The notes beneath the pieces are model-generated. The model ran no database searches. It was not told the DNA's origin and saw only the letters and a list, made by a program, of their open reading frames with translations. Source: Candidatus Saccharibacteria bacterium oral taxon 488 (lineage in GTDB: Bacteria > Patescibacteriota > Saccharimonadia > Saccharimonadales > Saccharimonadaceae). From it: a stretch of 64,000 nucleotides of DNA. The number at the start of each line of letters is the position of its first letter. The first letter of the stretch is position 1. This document shows, one piece after another, positions 7,643-16,448 of this stretch. The stretch spans positions 496,001-560,000 of the forward strand of contig CP047919.1 in the NCBI GenBank assembly GCA_010202465.1, written 5' to 3'. Position numbers and translations under genes: made by a program.

Positions 7643-9245
7643 TGAGCTTAAATTCGATGCTTATTCGTTTGGTATCATTTGGTACGGTGCGCACCCAGAA
7701 CGGAGAGAATTTCACATCAACATTTTCGATACCTTTGATGGCTTCGAGCGCCGACTGAATGTCGCCATAACTTTTACCGCGTGACTGCTCTTTGACCTTT
7801 TCTTCATCAATGGTTGGACCGACGACGGCATTGGCGGTGATATGAGCGATGAAGTTACCGCCCCGGCCACTGAACTGCGCAAACTGCGCGCTATCAACAC
7901 CATCTTTATAGATCTTTTGCGACTGCTTGCCCTCTAGCTCCTTGTTGGCGGTCGCCTTGAGGTAGGTGCTTAGCTCTGATTTTTCGATACCAACCATTGA
8001 GGCAGTCACCACCGTTTTGAGTGTCACCGCGCCGGTCGCTTCACTGTCAACAGCAACACTTGGAGTTGGCGTGCTACGCTGCTCCTGGTAGCTTCCCTTA
8101 ATAATGGTGGTTGATCCGCCAAATGACTGCTCGACCTTAGCGCGAAGAGAGTCGGCCTTTTTTTCGTTCAATAAATCACTGGCGCGCTTAACGTCATCGC
8201 TACTGACCACCGTCACCTCACGACTGCTGCCCCCTGAGGTTTCGCCAACGAGGGCAGCATTGACCCCTGATGGCATTCCCGATACCGAGCCGCTTTCACC
8301 GTTATATTCCGCCCCGATATTTGCAGCTGTCACCATGACCGTTGAGCCTGAGGCATTGGAGCGACTAAACGTCACCGCGCTATCGGTCGTAAAGGTCATC
8401 CCACCGCTCGTACGAATCGAGGTGCCAGCCGGAACGGTCTTGTCCAGCAGGCTGATCGAGTCGGTCGCGATACGCAACTTACCCTTAGCCCGCTCACCGA
8501 CTTTCTTCTTGCCAGTCGCCGAAAACTCAACGGATAGTTCTACTTTTTGCTCCTGCTGGCGCGCTTTAATCACGTCAGCGGTCGGGTCAGTCACCCCGTC
8601 AGTCCTGAGTGTTACTTTCTTATTTACCGTCACCGTTGTTGTCTTAGCTGTGATAATCACTCGCGCATGCGGCGCAAACCAAATCGCCCATACCAAAAAT
8701 CCAATAAGTAGCAGCGCACCGCCGCCGATCAGCAGAAACTTTTTACGAAATAGATTAAAGTTCGGGACTTTTGGCGCTGTCTTGCTCTTGTTGGCGTTAT
8801 CCGCCGGTTTTGAGGTCTCGTCGTCTTGCTTTTTGGATGAATCAGCGATGGCTGAATCAATCGCTTTATCCGTTTCATCAACAGGTTGCGCGCTCTTTTC
8901 TAGCTCGCCAACCGGTAGCTCGCGCCCGTCGATGACGTCATTTTCGTCGTCCACCTTCAGTACCGGTACCTCGGCCATTTCTGGCTTGCTCTGGAGCGTC
9001 TTGGCCACTGGAATTTTGGCCGCCGCCGCTAAGCCAGACAGAATCGTATCACCAGTAATCAGTACGACTCGCTTATTAACCGACGCGGCCGTCCGAGCGA
9101 TCAGCCGCATATTGACCGCGCTACGCAGCACGCCAACCCGCTTGGGTGGCACCAGTGCGATAATTCGCTCCTTTGACGCCTTTATCTTGCCAACAATGGC
9201 AGTGATATCATCTTCGACGTCAATGTAAATAACATCTTTATTCAT
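7632..9245 (-). CDS. One-pass membrane protein with baseplate-J-like extracellular domain
   Basis: 537 aa. Residues 1-85 form an alpha/beta domain (cytoplasmic), followed by an acidic linker, one transmembrane helix (about 170-190) and a large outer domain. The block around 255-320 (KLRIATD, VPAGTSIRTSGGMTFTTDSAVTF, ANIGAEYNGESG) resembles the baseplate J/gp47 fold, here without any other phage genes. It follows pilM with no gap and precedes ruvX, so a cell-surface or pilus-associated structural role is plausible. Function is not established. Confidence 0.72.
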   Translation of the reverse strand: MNKDVIYIDVEDDITAIVGKIKASKERIIALVPPKRVGVLRSAVNMRLIARTAASVNKRVVLITGDTILSGLAAAAKIPVAKTLQSKPEMAEVPVLKVDDENDVIDGRELPVGELEKSAQPVDETDKAIDSAIADSSKKQDDETSKPADNANKSKTAPKVPNFNLFRKKFLLIGGGALLLIGFLVWAIWFAPHARVIITAKTTTVTVNKKVTLRTDGVTDPTADVIKARQQEQKVELSVEFSATGKKKVGERAKGKLRIATDSISLLDKTVPAGTSIRTSGGMTFTTDSAVTFSRSNASGSTVMVTAANIGAEYNGESGSVSGMPSGVNAALVGETSGGSSREVTVVSSDDVKRASDLLNEKKADSLRAKVEQSFGGSTTIIKGSYQEQRSTPTPSVAVDSEATGAVTLKTVVTASMVGIEKSELSTYLKATANKELEGKQSQKIYKDGVDSAQFAQFSGRGGNFIAHITANAVVGPTIDEEKVKEQSRGKSYGDIQSALEAIKGIENVDVKFSPFWVRTVPNDTKRISIEFKLNES

Positions 9246-10508
9246 CTATATTTTAAGTAATCGGTTAACTTTATCCATCAAGCCATGAGCGTCTTGATTA
9301 CTTACCATTGTATCATACCCAACCCGCAGCAGGCCCATCACCGTGATAAATGTGTGATCCGTGATATCACCGGTCGTATCAGTGATACCGATGACATCAG
9401 AGGGCTTGATATGCTGAATGGTTGGCTTTTTCGTAAACGGCAGTTCCTTGTACCACGGCTGATTGGCGAGTGCATCAACCAGCTGCTGCAAGCTCGCGCC
9501 ACCGCCACACAGCAAAATTCGGTTCGGCAAATGATCAACGCTGTCAAAATCACCGAGTGCCAGCTCAACGCCCGACAGCCATACCTCAAGTGTTTTATCA
9601 ATTGCCTCGTCAAGTTTGCGCTTGAGGGTTGGTTTGATGTAACCATTATCAGTATTTACCTTCAACTTTTCCGCCTCTTTATAACCCAGATCAAGGTCCG
9701 TCGCAATCATCCGCGTAAAGCTCCGCCCACCGATGCCGAACATCTTGGTGCCCTCAACGCCGCCGTCATTGACGACCGCAATGTCAGTCGTGCCACCACC
9801 GCAGTCGATCAAGATCGCCGTAAAATTAGAATTCGCATCTGTACCGAGCACACTTCGGCTGACTGCAAACGGTTCGGCCGCCACGGCGATTAGCTCCAGC
9901 GCTAACTCGTCGGCCACCTTTTCCAGCGCCCCGATATGTACCATTGGTGCAAATGCCGTATAAATCTGTACCGCGACGTCCCGCCCCTGAAAACCGATCG
10001 GGTTTGACACCTTGTAGCCATCAATATGAATGCTGACCAGTGCTGAATTAACCAGCTTCACCTCGACGTCCTCGTTGCCAGTTTCCAGTGCAATCTGCGC
10101 CTGCGCCTTGCCCTGTGCTCGTTCCTGTACCTTCTCAATGATGAATTCCATCTCGGCAACATCCAGTGGTTTATCGGGCTGCGGCCGGCGATAGCGAATT
10201 GTGTTGGTCACGCCCTTGACCAGCTCACCGGCAATACCGATGATCACCCGCTTGGCCTGAACACCGGCCTTATCCTCAGCCTCGGTCAGTGCCGCCTCGC
10301 AATTGGTCACCACACCAGCGATATCAGCGATCGCGCCTTGGTGCATGTCGCCCAGATTCTGCTGCGCCCGACCAACTCCGATGATCTCGATATCATCATC
10401 CTTGATCTCGGCGATCAGCGCCTTAATATACTCCGTACCAATGTCGAGACCGACCAGGTACTGGTGTTCATCTTTGTATGTCTTCTTGAAAAGCCTATCT
10501 AACACCAT
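9246..10508 (-). CDS. pilM: PilM/FtsA-like actin-fold ATPase
   Basis: 420-aa member of the FtsA/PilM/SHS2 group, cytoplasmic actin-like proteins that link type IV pilus assembly or cell division to the membrane. Phosphate-1 motif VGLDIGTEYIKALIAE (19-34), phosphate-2 LIDCGGGTTDIAVV and adenosine motif ILLCGGGASL are all present. The N-terminus MVLDRLFKK is the type expected to contact PilN in PilM. No pilN/O/Q follow; a baseplate-J-like protein does. The symbol is tentative because FtsA and PilM cannot be separated with certainty here, although a prepilin gene lies at 56.2 kb. Confidence 0.72.
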   Translation of the reverse strand: MVLDRLFKKTYKDEHQYLVGLDIGTEYIKALIAEIKDDDIEIIGVGRAQQNLGDMHQGAIADIAGVVTNCEAALTEAEDKAGVQAKRVIIGIAGELVKGVTNTIRYRRPQPDKPLDVAEMEFIIEKVQERAQGKAQAQIALETGNEDVEVKLVNSALVSIHIDGYKVSNPIGFQGRDVAVQIYTAFAPMVHIGALEKVADELALELIAVAAEPFAVSRSVLGTDANSNFTAILIDCGGGTTDIAVVNDGGVEGTKMFGIGGRSFTRMIATDLDLGYKEAEKLKVNTDNGYIKPTLKRKLDEAIDKTLEVWLSGVELALGDFDSVDHLPNRILLCGGGASLQQLVDALANQPWYKELPFTKKPTIQHIKPSDVIGITDTTGDITDHTFITVMGLLRVGYDTMVSNQDAHGLMDKVNRLLKI

Positions 10509-10551
10509 AGTCTTTATGATTATATACCATTTGGGTGTGGATTGGCTAGTT

Positions 10552-10579
10552 TTGACAAAATATTATTTAGTTGTATAAT
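10552..10579 (+). promoter_or_regulatory. Consensus promoter of the orphan gene at 10587
   Basis: Perfect TTGACA (10552-10557), 16 bp, perfect TATAAT (10574-10579). Start codon begins 7 nt downstream, so initiation of RNA and protein nearly coincide. The divergent pilM -10 (TATAAT on minus, 10519-10524) lies close by. Confidence 0.8.
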
Positions 10580-10586
10580 ACATATT

Positions 10587-11429
10587 ATGTATTCTGCATT
10601 CCGTCATGATGGTGACACTTTATCATACACTGCGTCACGCAAACTGTCCGCCGAGCAGCGTGATACCTTAAAACGTGAAATTATCGGATTACATGCTGAT
10701 ACTGTTAACAATACCTGTACACCCAGTGCTGTACACATCACAGGCACATATCGCGAAAAGGATACGATACTGCACCTAGCTGCTCTGAGAGAACTTATCG
10801 CCAGCGGCCTAGCCTTTGCCGCTGACCTTGAGCTACGGGAAGGTCAATTCGGAAGACGGCTCGTTCGGCCAAAGCATACACCAACCTGGACAGGCCTCCT
10901 TAGTAATGAAGATATCGTGGCCGCCCTTGGCGGAGTCGACTCCATCCGCACAAGCGAATACTATACAAACCCCACACGTAAGGTTAGTGACAACACCATG
11001 TGGCAGTTGCTTGATGAAATCCCCATGATAGAGAAAGATCGTCTTACTCGTTTTTGTAGTGAATTTTTTGAACCAGCTGTTGGGCTTGGAATGACCGATG
11101 TGGTCGCGATTGATGCTATATATAAAAGGACGCGGTCAAAATCCACCTCAAAACCACGCACCAAAGAGCGATATGTACTGCGCAATAGTAAAATTCTAGG
11201 GGAAGTCGGACAGCAAGCAATCAAAGATACCCTCACCGTTGTCGTAAACCCGTATACCGGTGTAGTTGATGCCCAGACAATAATTAGTCCATCAACGACG
11301 CACGGACACCTTCTCCAGACTAATCCAGACACAATAACTGATCGCGCAGTTCAAGCCTGCAAACGGCTCAGCGAGACAATTCGTACAGACAACGACCCGT
11401 TTGCTATATTGGAGCAGCTTGATAGATAA
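10587..11429 (+). CDS. Orphan protein, unknown function
   Basis: 280 aa from the ATG at 10587; the frame is open from 10542, but that would precede the promoter. Soluble, mixed charge, no signal peptide or membrane helix. Features seen: an N-terminal basic/helical part, a central acidic segment, a Ser/Thr/Lys-rich basic stretch (KRTRSKSTSKPRTKER) and a C-terminal alpha/beta-looking part. I recognise no catalytic motif. It is a monocistronic plus-strand gene between minus-strand housekeeping operons, like the ParB-like and kinase-like genes, and has one of the best promoters in the window. Confidence 0.6.
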   Translation: MYSAFRHDGDTLSYTASRKLSAEQRDTLKREIIGLHADTVNNTCTPSAVHITGTYREKDTILHLAALRELIASGLAFAADLELREGQFGRRLVRPKHTPTWTGLLSNEDIVAALGGVDSIRTSEYYTNPTRKVSDNTMWQLLDEIPMIEKDRLTRFCSEFFEPAVGLGMTDVVAIDAIYKRTRSKSTSKPRTKERYVLRNSKILGEVGQQAIKDTLTVVVNPYTGVVDAQTIISPSTTHGHLLQTNPDTITDRAVQACKRLSETIRTDNDPFAILEQLDR

Positions 11430-11471
11430 CGCCTTTAGCCCACGATATCCTACCTCTATACAAAACTACAA

Positions 11472-13376
11472 TCAAGAAGCGTCTGCAGCGCCCTCACTAA
11501 GAACAGCCTTAATCCGCCGAATCCCAGCAGCACTCGCCTCTTCTTTAGTGATGGTGAAGCGCTTACCGCCCTCAGCCAAGACGCCAGTGTGTTCGACGTG
11601 TGGGCCGCCGCAAACTTCGAAACTAACGACATTATCGCCCTCGCCGATAGAATAAACTTTCACTTCATCACCGTAGCGCTCGCCAAAGGCGCCGATTGCG
11701 CCCATATTCAGCGCCTCGTCAGTCGGATAGACGGCAAAGCTGACTGGTAAATCAGCGTCGATCCAAGCATTGACTTGATCTTCTACTGCCTGTTTTTCCT
11801 CTGGCGTCAATTTATCGTGATTGAAATCAAAGCGTAGGCGCTCAGCAGTGATATTGCTGCCGTGCTGTTGCAAATCCGGTGCATCGAGGACTTTGCGTAG
11901 CGCTGCTCCCAACAAGTGCGTCGCCGTATGATATTTCAAATGAATCGGATCGTGACCCTCCAGGCCGCCGCTAAATTGCCCCTTGCGTGCTGTCTTGGAG
12001 CGTTGGCGCTGCTCAGCCATTCGCGCATCAAATTCAGCGCGCCAATTATCAGAAAGCTTGATGCCTTGTTTATAGGCCTCCTCGGTACTCAGCTCCACCG
12101 GAAAGCCAAACGTATCATATAGCGTAAATAGCTCTTCGCCAGTTAAGCCATCGTCGATATAATGCTGCATCTGCTTTAAGCCTTTGCGCAGCGTTTGGCG
12201 GAAGGCTTTTTCTTCCTTGACCAGCACAGCGATGATACTCTCGCGGTTTTCCTTAACCTCTGGGAAATCTGCTTCATACAAATCAGCAATCACCGGCACG
12301 ATTTCCTCGAGGAAATTCTGCTCAATTCCCAGATCGAAACTATAGCGAATCGCCCGGCGCAGTAAGCGGCGCATCACATAACCCTGCTCCTTATTGCTCG
12401 GCACGCAGCCATCGACCGCCATAAAGGTAGCAGCCCTCAGATGATCAGCGATCACCCGCATACTTTCGGTATGTGAAGCGTACTGTTTGCCGCTCAAATC
12501 CTGCAATTTCTCGATGATTGGCCATAGCAAGCTAATCTTGAAAACGTCCGGGTCGTTATTAGCCGCTGCCGCAATTCGCTCCAGGCCTGAGCCATGATCA
12601 ATGTTTGGCTTTTCTAGTGGCTCAAACACACCGTCCGCCACCTTTTTGTAAGCCATAAAGACATTGTTGCCAATCTCCATAAAACGACCACAATCGCAGT
12701 TCGGATGACAATACTCGCCAAACTTCGGATCATGCTCGATAAAGTCAAACTCATAAAACATCTCGCTATCCGGCCCACACGGATCACCAATCGGCGTAGT
12801 TTCCGGCCCACCATTACGACTCCACCAGTTCTTGCTGCTATCATAAAAGAAAATCCGCTCACCCGGATGAATACCGCGCGCTGCGCCCTGCTCCTCGCTA
12901 CCAATATCGGCTAGTCCAGCCTCGATGCCTTTTTCGACAAACTTCTGCTGCCATAACTCGGCCGCTTCAGTATCCCTGGCGATATTATATTCCGGCGCAC
13001 CAATGAAACATGTCACGTATAGCCGCTGCGGGTCGAGCCCAATTTCTTCGGTCAAGAACGTCCACATCCAATTGATCTGCTCTTTCTTGAAATAATCGCC
13101 CAAGCTCCAGTTGCCAAGCATTTCAAAAAATGTCGTGTGGCGGTTATCACCGATATCATCAATATCCTGCGCCCGTAAACATGTCTGCGAATCAGCGATT
13201 CGCTTGCCCTCAGGGTGTGGCTCACCCAGCAGGTACGGGATCATTGGCTGCATGCCCGCACCGGTAAATAGTGTTGTCGGGTCATCGGTTAGAATCAGCG
13301 GCGCGCGCCTAATGACTGCATGAGCCTGTTTGCTGTAAAAGTCGAGGTATTTGAGGCGAATTTCTTGAGCGTTCAT
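11472..13376 (-). CDS. alaS: Alanyl-tRNA synthetase, short form lacking the C-Ala domain
   Basis: Charges tRNA-Ala. 634 aa: class II core with IRLKYLDFY, TTLFTGAGMQPM, FFEMLGNWSLGDYFKKE and GLERIAAA; then the tRNA recognition region and the editing domain with zinc ligands HTATHLLG and CGGPHVEHTG. The protein stops about 30 residues after that block, so the coiled coil and C-terminal DHHA1/C-Ala domain of the usual 870-aa enzyme are absent. TATAAT (13384-13389), in the extended form TGCTATAAT, ends 7 nt before the ATG. Confidence 0.95.
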   Translation of the reverse strand: MNAQEIRLKYLDFYSKQAHAVIRRAPLILTDDPTTLFTGAGMQPMIPYLLGEPHPEGKRIADSQTCLRAQDIDDIGDNRHTTFFEMLGNWSLGDYFKKEQINWMWTFLTEEIGLDPQRLYVTCFIGAPEYNIARDTEAAELWQQKFVEKGIEAGLADIGSEEQGAARGIHPGERIFFYDSSKNWWSRNGGPETTPIGDPCGPDSEMFYEFDFIEHDPKFGEYCHPNCDCGRFMEIGNNVFMAYKKVADGVFEPLEKPNIDHGSGLERIAAAANNDPDVFKISLLWPIIEKLQDLSGKQYASHTESMRVIADHLRAATFMAVDGCVPSNKEQGYVMRRLLRRAIRYSFDLGIEQNFLEEIVPVIADLYEADFPEVKENRESIIAVLVKEEKAFRQTLRKGLKQMQHYIDDGLTGEELFTLYDTFGFPVELSTEEAYKQGIKLSDNWRAEFDARMAEQRQRSKTARKGQFSGGLEGHDPIHLKYHTATHLLGAALRKVLDAPDLQQHGSNITAERLRFDFNHDKLTPEEKQAVEDQVNAWIDADLPVSFAVYPTDEALNMGAIGAFGERYGDEVKVYSIGEGDNVVSFEVCGGPHVEHTGVLAEGGKRFTITKEEASAAGIRRIKAVLSEGAADAS

Positions 13377-13418
13377 AGGAGCAATTATAGCACAAGTCGC
13401 CTCAGATACTCTGGATCT

Positions 13419-14948
13419 TTATGAACGTTTTTTCCGCATCAGCAGCACTGCACCGCTGATGATGGCAGCAACACCAGCCCCGATCGCTACCAGCAAACTC
13501 GTACCAGTATCAGCTAGTTGACTGCCCGCTCGGCCTTGCGAAGCGCCCGGCTGCCCTGGTTGACTCGGCTGACCCGGCTGGCTAGGAGCACCTGGATTAC
13601 CCGGCGCCGTTGGCACAGCGTTCCACTTAGCGTATAGCGTGAAGTTAGAATTTGGCATCGTATGGACGTTAAAGTCCCACCGCATCAGATAAGTTGGATC
13701 AGCGTACCACCCAGCAAAGGTATAGCCAGCTCGCGTCGGATCAGCCGGCCGCACCGCTTTGGCAGTGTAGGCGACCGTTTGGGATGGTACCGGTGAGCCT
13801 GAGCCGGTATCAAACGTCAGCGTGTAGGTCGGGCACTGCTTGGCATCGCCATTGATCGTCCAGCCGTGACCACCATCGGCCACTGCCTTTTGCAGTGCTG
13901 CATGCGCCGCCTCCGCCGTACAATATTTCAGGCCAGCCGCACCCAGCGTCACTGGTGACTTGAGTACTGCATTATTCCAGGCAGTCAGTGTTGCATCGTA
14001 ATTTTGCACCGATAGCGCCGTATTATCAAGCATATTCGCCCCGCCAGCATACGGATTACCCGTAACATCCTGCAGCGAGGTCAGTTGCCAGCCAGCCAGC
14101 GACTGGTTGAATGCCCGCGCATTAGCCAACATCCGCACCATAGCATGTGCCTTCGTCATATTCCACAGCCCGATCGGCTGATTGAACGAATTTGCCCACT
14201 CGAACATGCTATCAGCGTATTCAAGTTTTGCAGTATTCCAGCTGGCAATCGACGAACTGCCACCGTTATTGAACGCCCCCGCATACGCAAACATATGGCC
14301 AGCACTCGTCACATTTCCCACATTCCACGAACCGATGTTTTGGTTAAACTGTCCGGCGCCATGGAACATATTAGCAGTTGTTGTCACATTTGATGTATTC
14401 CATTGCCAGTTGGCACCCTCACCCTTGAGCGAGTGAGCCGTGTCGAACATGCTCTGTAAGCTCGTTACGTTCGTGAGATTTGGCACATCAGTCGCCTTGA
14501 CGTCCATATTCTCAGCGCCCCGAAACGCCGAGTCCATGCTGCGCCACGCGCCCGTTCCCCACTGGTCAACTGACATAATTTTCAAACGATCACCGGCATT
14601 ATTTACATAAATCTGCGGGAATGTACCGCCGATACGAATCGTGTGACGACCCTCGTCGCTGTATGTACAGGTGTGACTACCTGTCACGCCCACAGCGTCA
14701 GGAATGCCGTCATTGTTACAGTCGACCGTATAATTGTATCCCCCACCCGTTACCGGTATGGTAAATTGATCGGTATTTGATACGCCCGGCTTCATGGTGT
14801 CAATCGTCACGACAAAATCAGTATTGTTAATTGGATCAGCTTTCGCTGGCTGCGTCATCGCCAGTAGCGTCGCGCCACCAACACCAAGCATCATAACCCC
14901 TGTTGTTAGCGTCGGCAGCAAGCGCCCGCGTCGTTGTAAATATTTCAT
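13419..14948 (-). CDS. BspA-like (DUF285) surface protein with InlB-type repeat and LADTG anchor
   Basis: 509-aa cell-surface protein. Signal peptide (cleavage near QPAKA-DP, residue 37), then DUF285/BspA-type repeats with the recurring pattern MF..A..FN..I..WN..NV (about 140-310), a Listeria-Bacteroides InlB_B repeat (TFDTGSGSPVPSQTV to YAKWN, about 375-445), a Pro/Gly/Gln/Ser-rich wall-spanning linker, and a C-terminal LADTG, hydrophobic helix and RKKRS tail resembling a sortase sorting signal. Such proteins mediate adhesion; for an epibiont, host attachment is an attractive inference. No sortase gene is in the window. Leadered, with SD AGGGGG. Confidence 0.85.
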   Translation of the reverse strand: MKYLQRRGRLLPTLTTGVMMLGVGGATLLAMTQPAKADPINNTDFVVTIDTMKPGVSNTDQFTIPVTGGGYNYTVDCNNDGIPDAVGVTGSHTCTYSDEGRHTIRIGGTFPQIYVNNAGDRLKIMSVDQWGTGAWRSMDSAFRGAENMDVKATDVPNLTNVTSLQSMFDTAHSLKGEGANWQWNTSNVTTTANMFHGAGQFNQNIGSWNVGNVTSAGHMFAYAGAFNNGGSSSIASWNTAKLEYADSMFEWANSFNQPIGLWNMTKAHAMVRMLANARAFNQSLAGWQLTSLQDVTGNPYAGGANMLDNTALSVQNYDATLTAWNNAVLKSPVTLGAAGLKYCTAEAAHAALQKAVADGGHGWTINGDAKQCPTYTLTFDTGSGSPVPSQTVAYTAKAVRPADPTRAGYTFAGWYADPTYLMRWDFNVHTMPNSNFTLYAKWNAVPTAPGNPGAPSQPGQPSQPGQPGASQGRAGSQLADTGTSLLVAIGAGVAAIISGAVLLMRKKRS

Positions 14949-14994
14949 AAACCCCCTATTATGTTCATGTTACTTCGTTGTACTATTACCTCAA

Positions 14995-15024
14995 ATAATA
15001 CGCGACTAAGCCCTCCATTGTCAA
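14995..15024 (-). promoter_or_regulatory. Promoter of the BspA-like surface protein
   Basis: TTGACA (15024-15019), 18 bp, TATTAT (15000-14995) on the minus strand. The -35 box lies in the T-rich tail of the rpsP terminator. The leader is about 45 nt, with AGGGGG just before the ATG. Confidence 0.65.
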
Positions 15025-15051
15025 GAAAATCCCGCCCTCATCGCGGGCGGG
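15020..15051 (-). terminator. rpsP terminator
   Basis: CCCGCCC / GGGCGGG stem (15045-15051 with 15031-15037), 7-nt loop, followed on the minus strand by ATTTTCTT. Confidence 0.8.
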
Positions 15052-15076
15052 AAATGTCTCAGTTTATCACGTCGTA

Positions 15077-15439
15077 TTATTCAGCGCCTGACTCATCAGT
15101 ATCTGACTGAACTGGCTCTTCTTTTGGCTGGTTTTTACGAAGCTTCTCTGGATTGCGGATGGCTTTGCGCCTATCAGCAGCTGGCTCTTTAACCCACTTT
15201 GGCAAGGCGACGCCAGCTTCTTTCAATAACTTAACAACACGCGGTGTTGGCTGGGCACCATTGTCCAAATATTTCTGTGCTAATTCAGCCTGAATATTTG
15301 CTGCTTTAGTGTGTGGATTGTAGCTGCCGACATACGCGACCACGCGACCGCTTGATGGATGGCGCTGCGCCTCTTGTACTGCCAGGCGGTACACCGGATA
15401 GCCCTTGCGACCCAACCGTTGCAAACGAATTGCTAGCAT
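15077..15439 (-). CDS. rpsP: 30S ribosomal protein bS16
   Basis: 120 aa; conserved N-terminal S16 fold (MLAIRLQRLGRKGYPVYRLAV, GRVVAYVGSYNP, YLDNGAQPTPRV) plus a Lys/Glu-rich tail of about 35 residues. Monocistronic: its own promoter, an untranslated leader of about 50 nt with AAGGAAG upstream of the ATG, and its own terminator. The usual partners rimM and trmD are not adjacent. Confidence 0.96.
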   Translation of the reverse strand: MLAIRLQRLGRKGYPVYRLAVQEAQRHPSSGRVVAYVGSYNPHTKAANIQAELAQKYLDNGAQPTPRVVKLLKEAGVALPKWVKEPAADRRKAIRNPEKLRKNQPKEEPVQSDTDESGAE

Positions 15440-15492
15440 GTGTGATTTCTTCCTTTTCTTACAACTCTTTGATTAATGTATTACTCCTAGAG

Positions 15493-15521
15493 AGTGTACA
15501 CTATTTCGCTATGTACGTCAA
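15493..15521 (-). promoter_or_regulatory. rpsP promoter
   Basis: Minus-strand TTGACG (15521-15516), 17 bp, TACACT (15498-15493). It is divergent from the promoter at 15541-15568; the two -35 boxes are about 20 bp apart. Confidence 0.75.
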
Positions 15522-15540
15522 TTCTGTCTTGAGTCTGCTA

Positions 15541-15568
15541 TTGACTTTTTATGTCTATCTGTTATAAT
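15541..15568 (+). promoter_or_regulatory. Promoter of the kinase-like orphan
   Basis: TTGACT (15541-15546), 16 bp, TATAAT (15563-15568); ATG 8 nt downstream. Leaderless geometry. Confidence 0.75.
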
Positions 15569-15576
15569 ATCCAAAT

Positions 15577-16290
15577 ATGCCACATGAACATATCCAACCA
15601 AGAGAAATCGATGATACAGATTTTATTATTTCGGGTCTGCTTGGCGAAGGCGGCTCAAAAACAGTATTTGACGCAATCATTAATGGAAAAAGAAGGGCGC
15701 TGGCGATACCGAATAGTATTGACGATCCCGATACACAGGCAGAGAAATGGAACAGTGTATTACAAGAACCCGAAAACGCGAAACTACTATCTGAATTAGG
15801 ACTTCTCACTGTTCCTGAATACGAAATAATAACCACTACTATAAACGGTCGGGAATTACCAGCACTAAGCATGACACCATTTTCTAACCTTCCTTTTAAG
15901 GTCTTTGGCGGCAAGGATGGAACACAGACATATACACACGGTCCACTTTCTCATATTGAACATTTTTCAGATATTTCTTCCTATATCACTGGTTTTGGCG
16001 CCGATATCGCCACGCTCACACAATCGGGAATCGTCCTGTCACGAGACAGCATATCGTTTGCCGCTTTGCCCGATGGATCAATGCGCTTATTCTTCTACGA
16101 TTTACAGGGTATGACAATTAATGATGACTCGGTTAATAAAGATGAGCTTAGAGAGGATTATTCAAAACTAGTCGTCTATATGTTAGACAACATATTCGAC
16201 TACCAGCAGTTGATGCGTTTTGAAGCGCAGGGCTACGATTTTCGTAAGCGCATGAATCTATCACAGAAACTTCAAGTAATCGCTAATTAA
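15577..16290 (+). CDS. Protein-kinase-fold-like orphan (possible pseudokinase)
   Basis: 237 aa, no membrane segment. The N-terminus has a glycine-rich loop (LLGEGGSKTVFDA, residues 21-33) followed by a beta strand where the kinase Lys would lie but Pro is found (RALAIPN). Later, SRDSISFAAL (about 155-164) resembles the RD catalytic loop and LFFYDLQGM (171-179) the DFG strand. This suggests a degenerate kinase fold; ATP binding or phosphotransfer is unproven, and the resemblance is by eye. Monocistronic, leaderless, divergent from rpsP. The 158 bp after it (to 16448) contain a TATAAT (16317-16322) but no gene I can support. Confidence 0.5.
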   Translation: MPHEHIQPREIDDTDFIISGLLGEGGSKTVFDAIINGKRRALAIPNSIDDPDTQAEKWNSVLQEPENAKLLSELGLLTVPEYEIITTTINGRELPALSMTPFSNLPFKVFGGKDGTQTYTHGPLSHIEHFSDISSYITGFGADIATLTQSGIVLSRDSISFAALPDGSMRLFFYDLQGMTINDDSVNKDELREDYSKLVVYMLDNIFDYQQLMRFEAQGYDFRKRMNLSQKLQVIAN

Positions 16291-16448
16291 CTTTTTATCA
16301 TTCTTGACGCAAAGTGTATAATTTACCCAACAAAAGCCGTAGCCAACAGAGCAGAAAAAGAGGAACGCCATCTTGAGGCACCCGGTATTAATTGCCATCA
16401 TGATCAATCCAGAGACGGAGCGATAGCAACAGTAATCTATTAAATGAC

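Noticed and set aside
8104..9228. 374-aa plus-strand frame
   Set aside because: Lies entirely antisense to the baseplate-J-like gene, Ser/Thr/Leu-rich, with no ribosome-binding site or promoter; composition artefact.
16291..16448. Small plus-strand RNA after the kinase-like gene
   Set aside because: There is a TATAAT at 16317-16322, but no well-spaced -35, stable fold or terminator.
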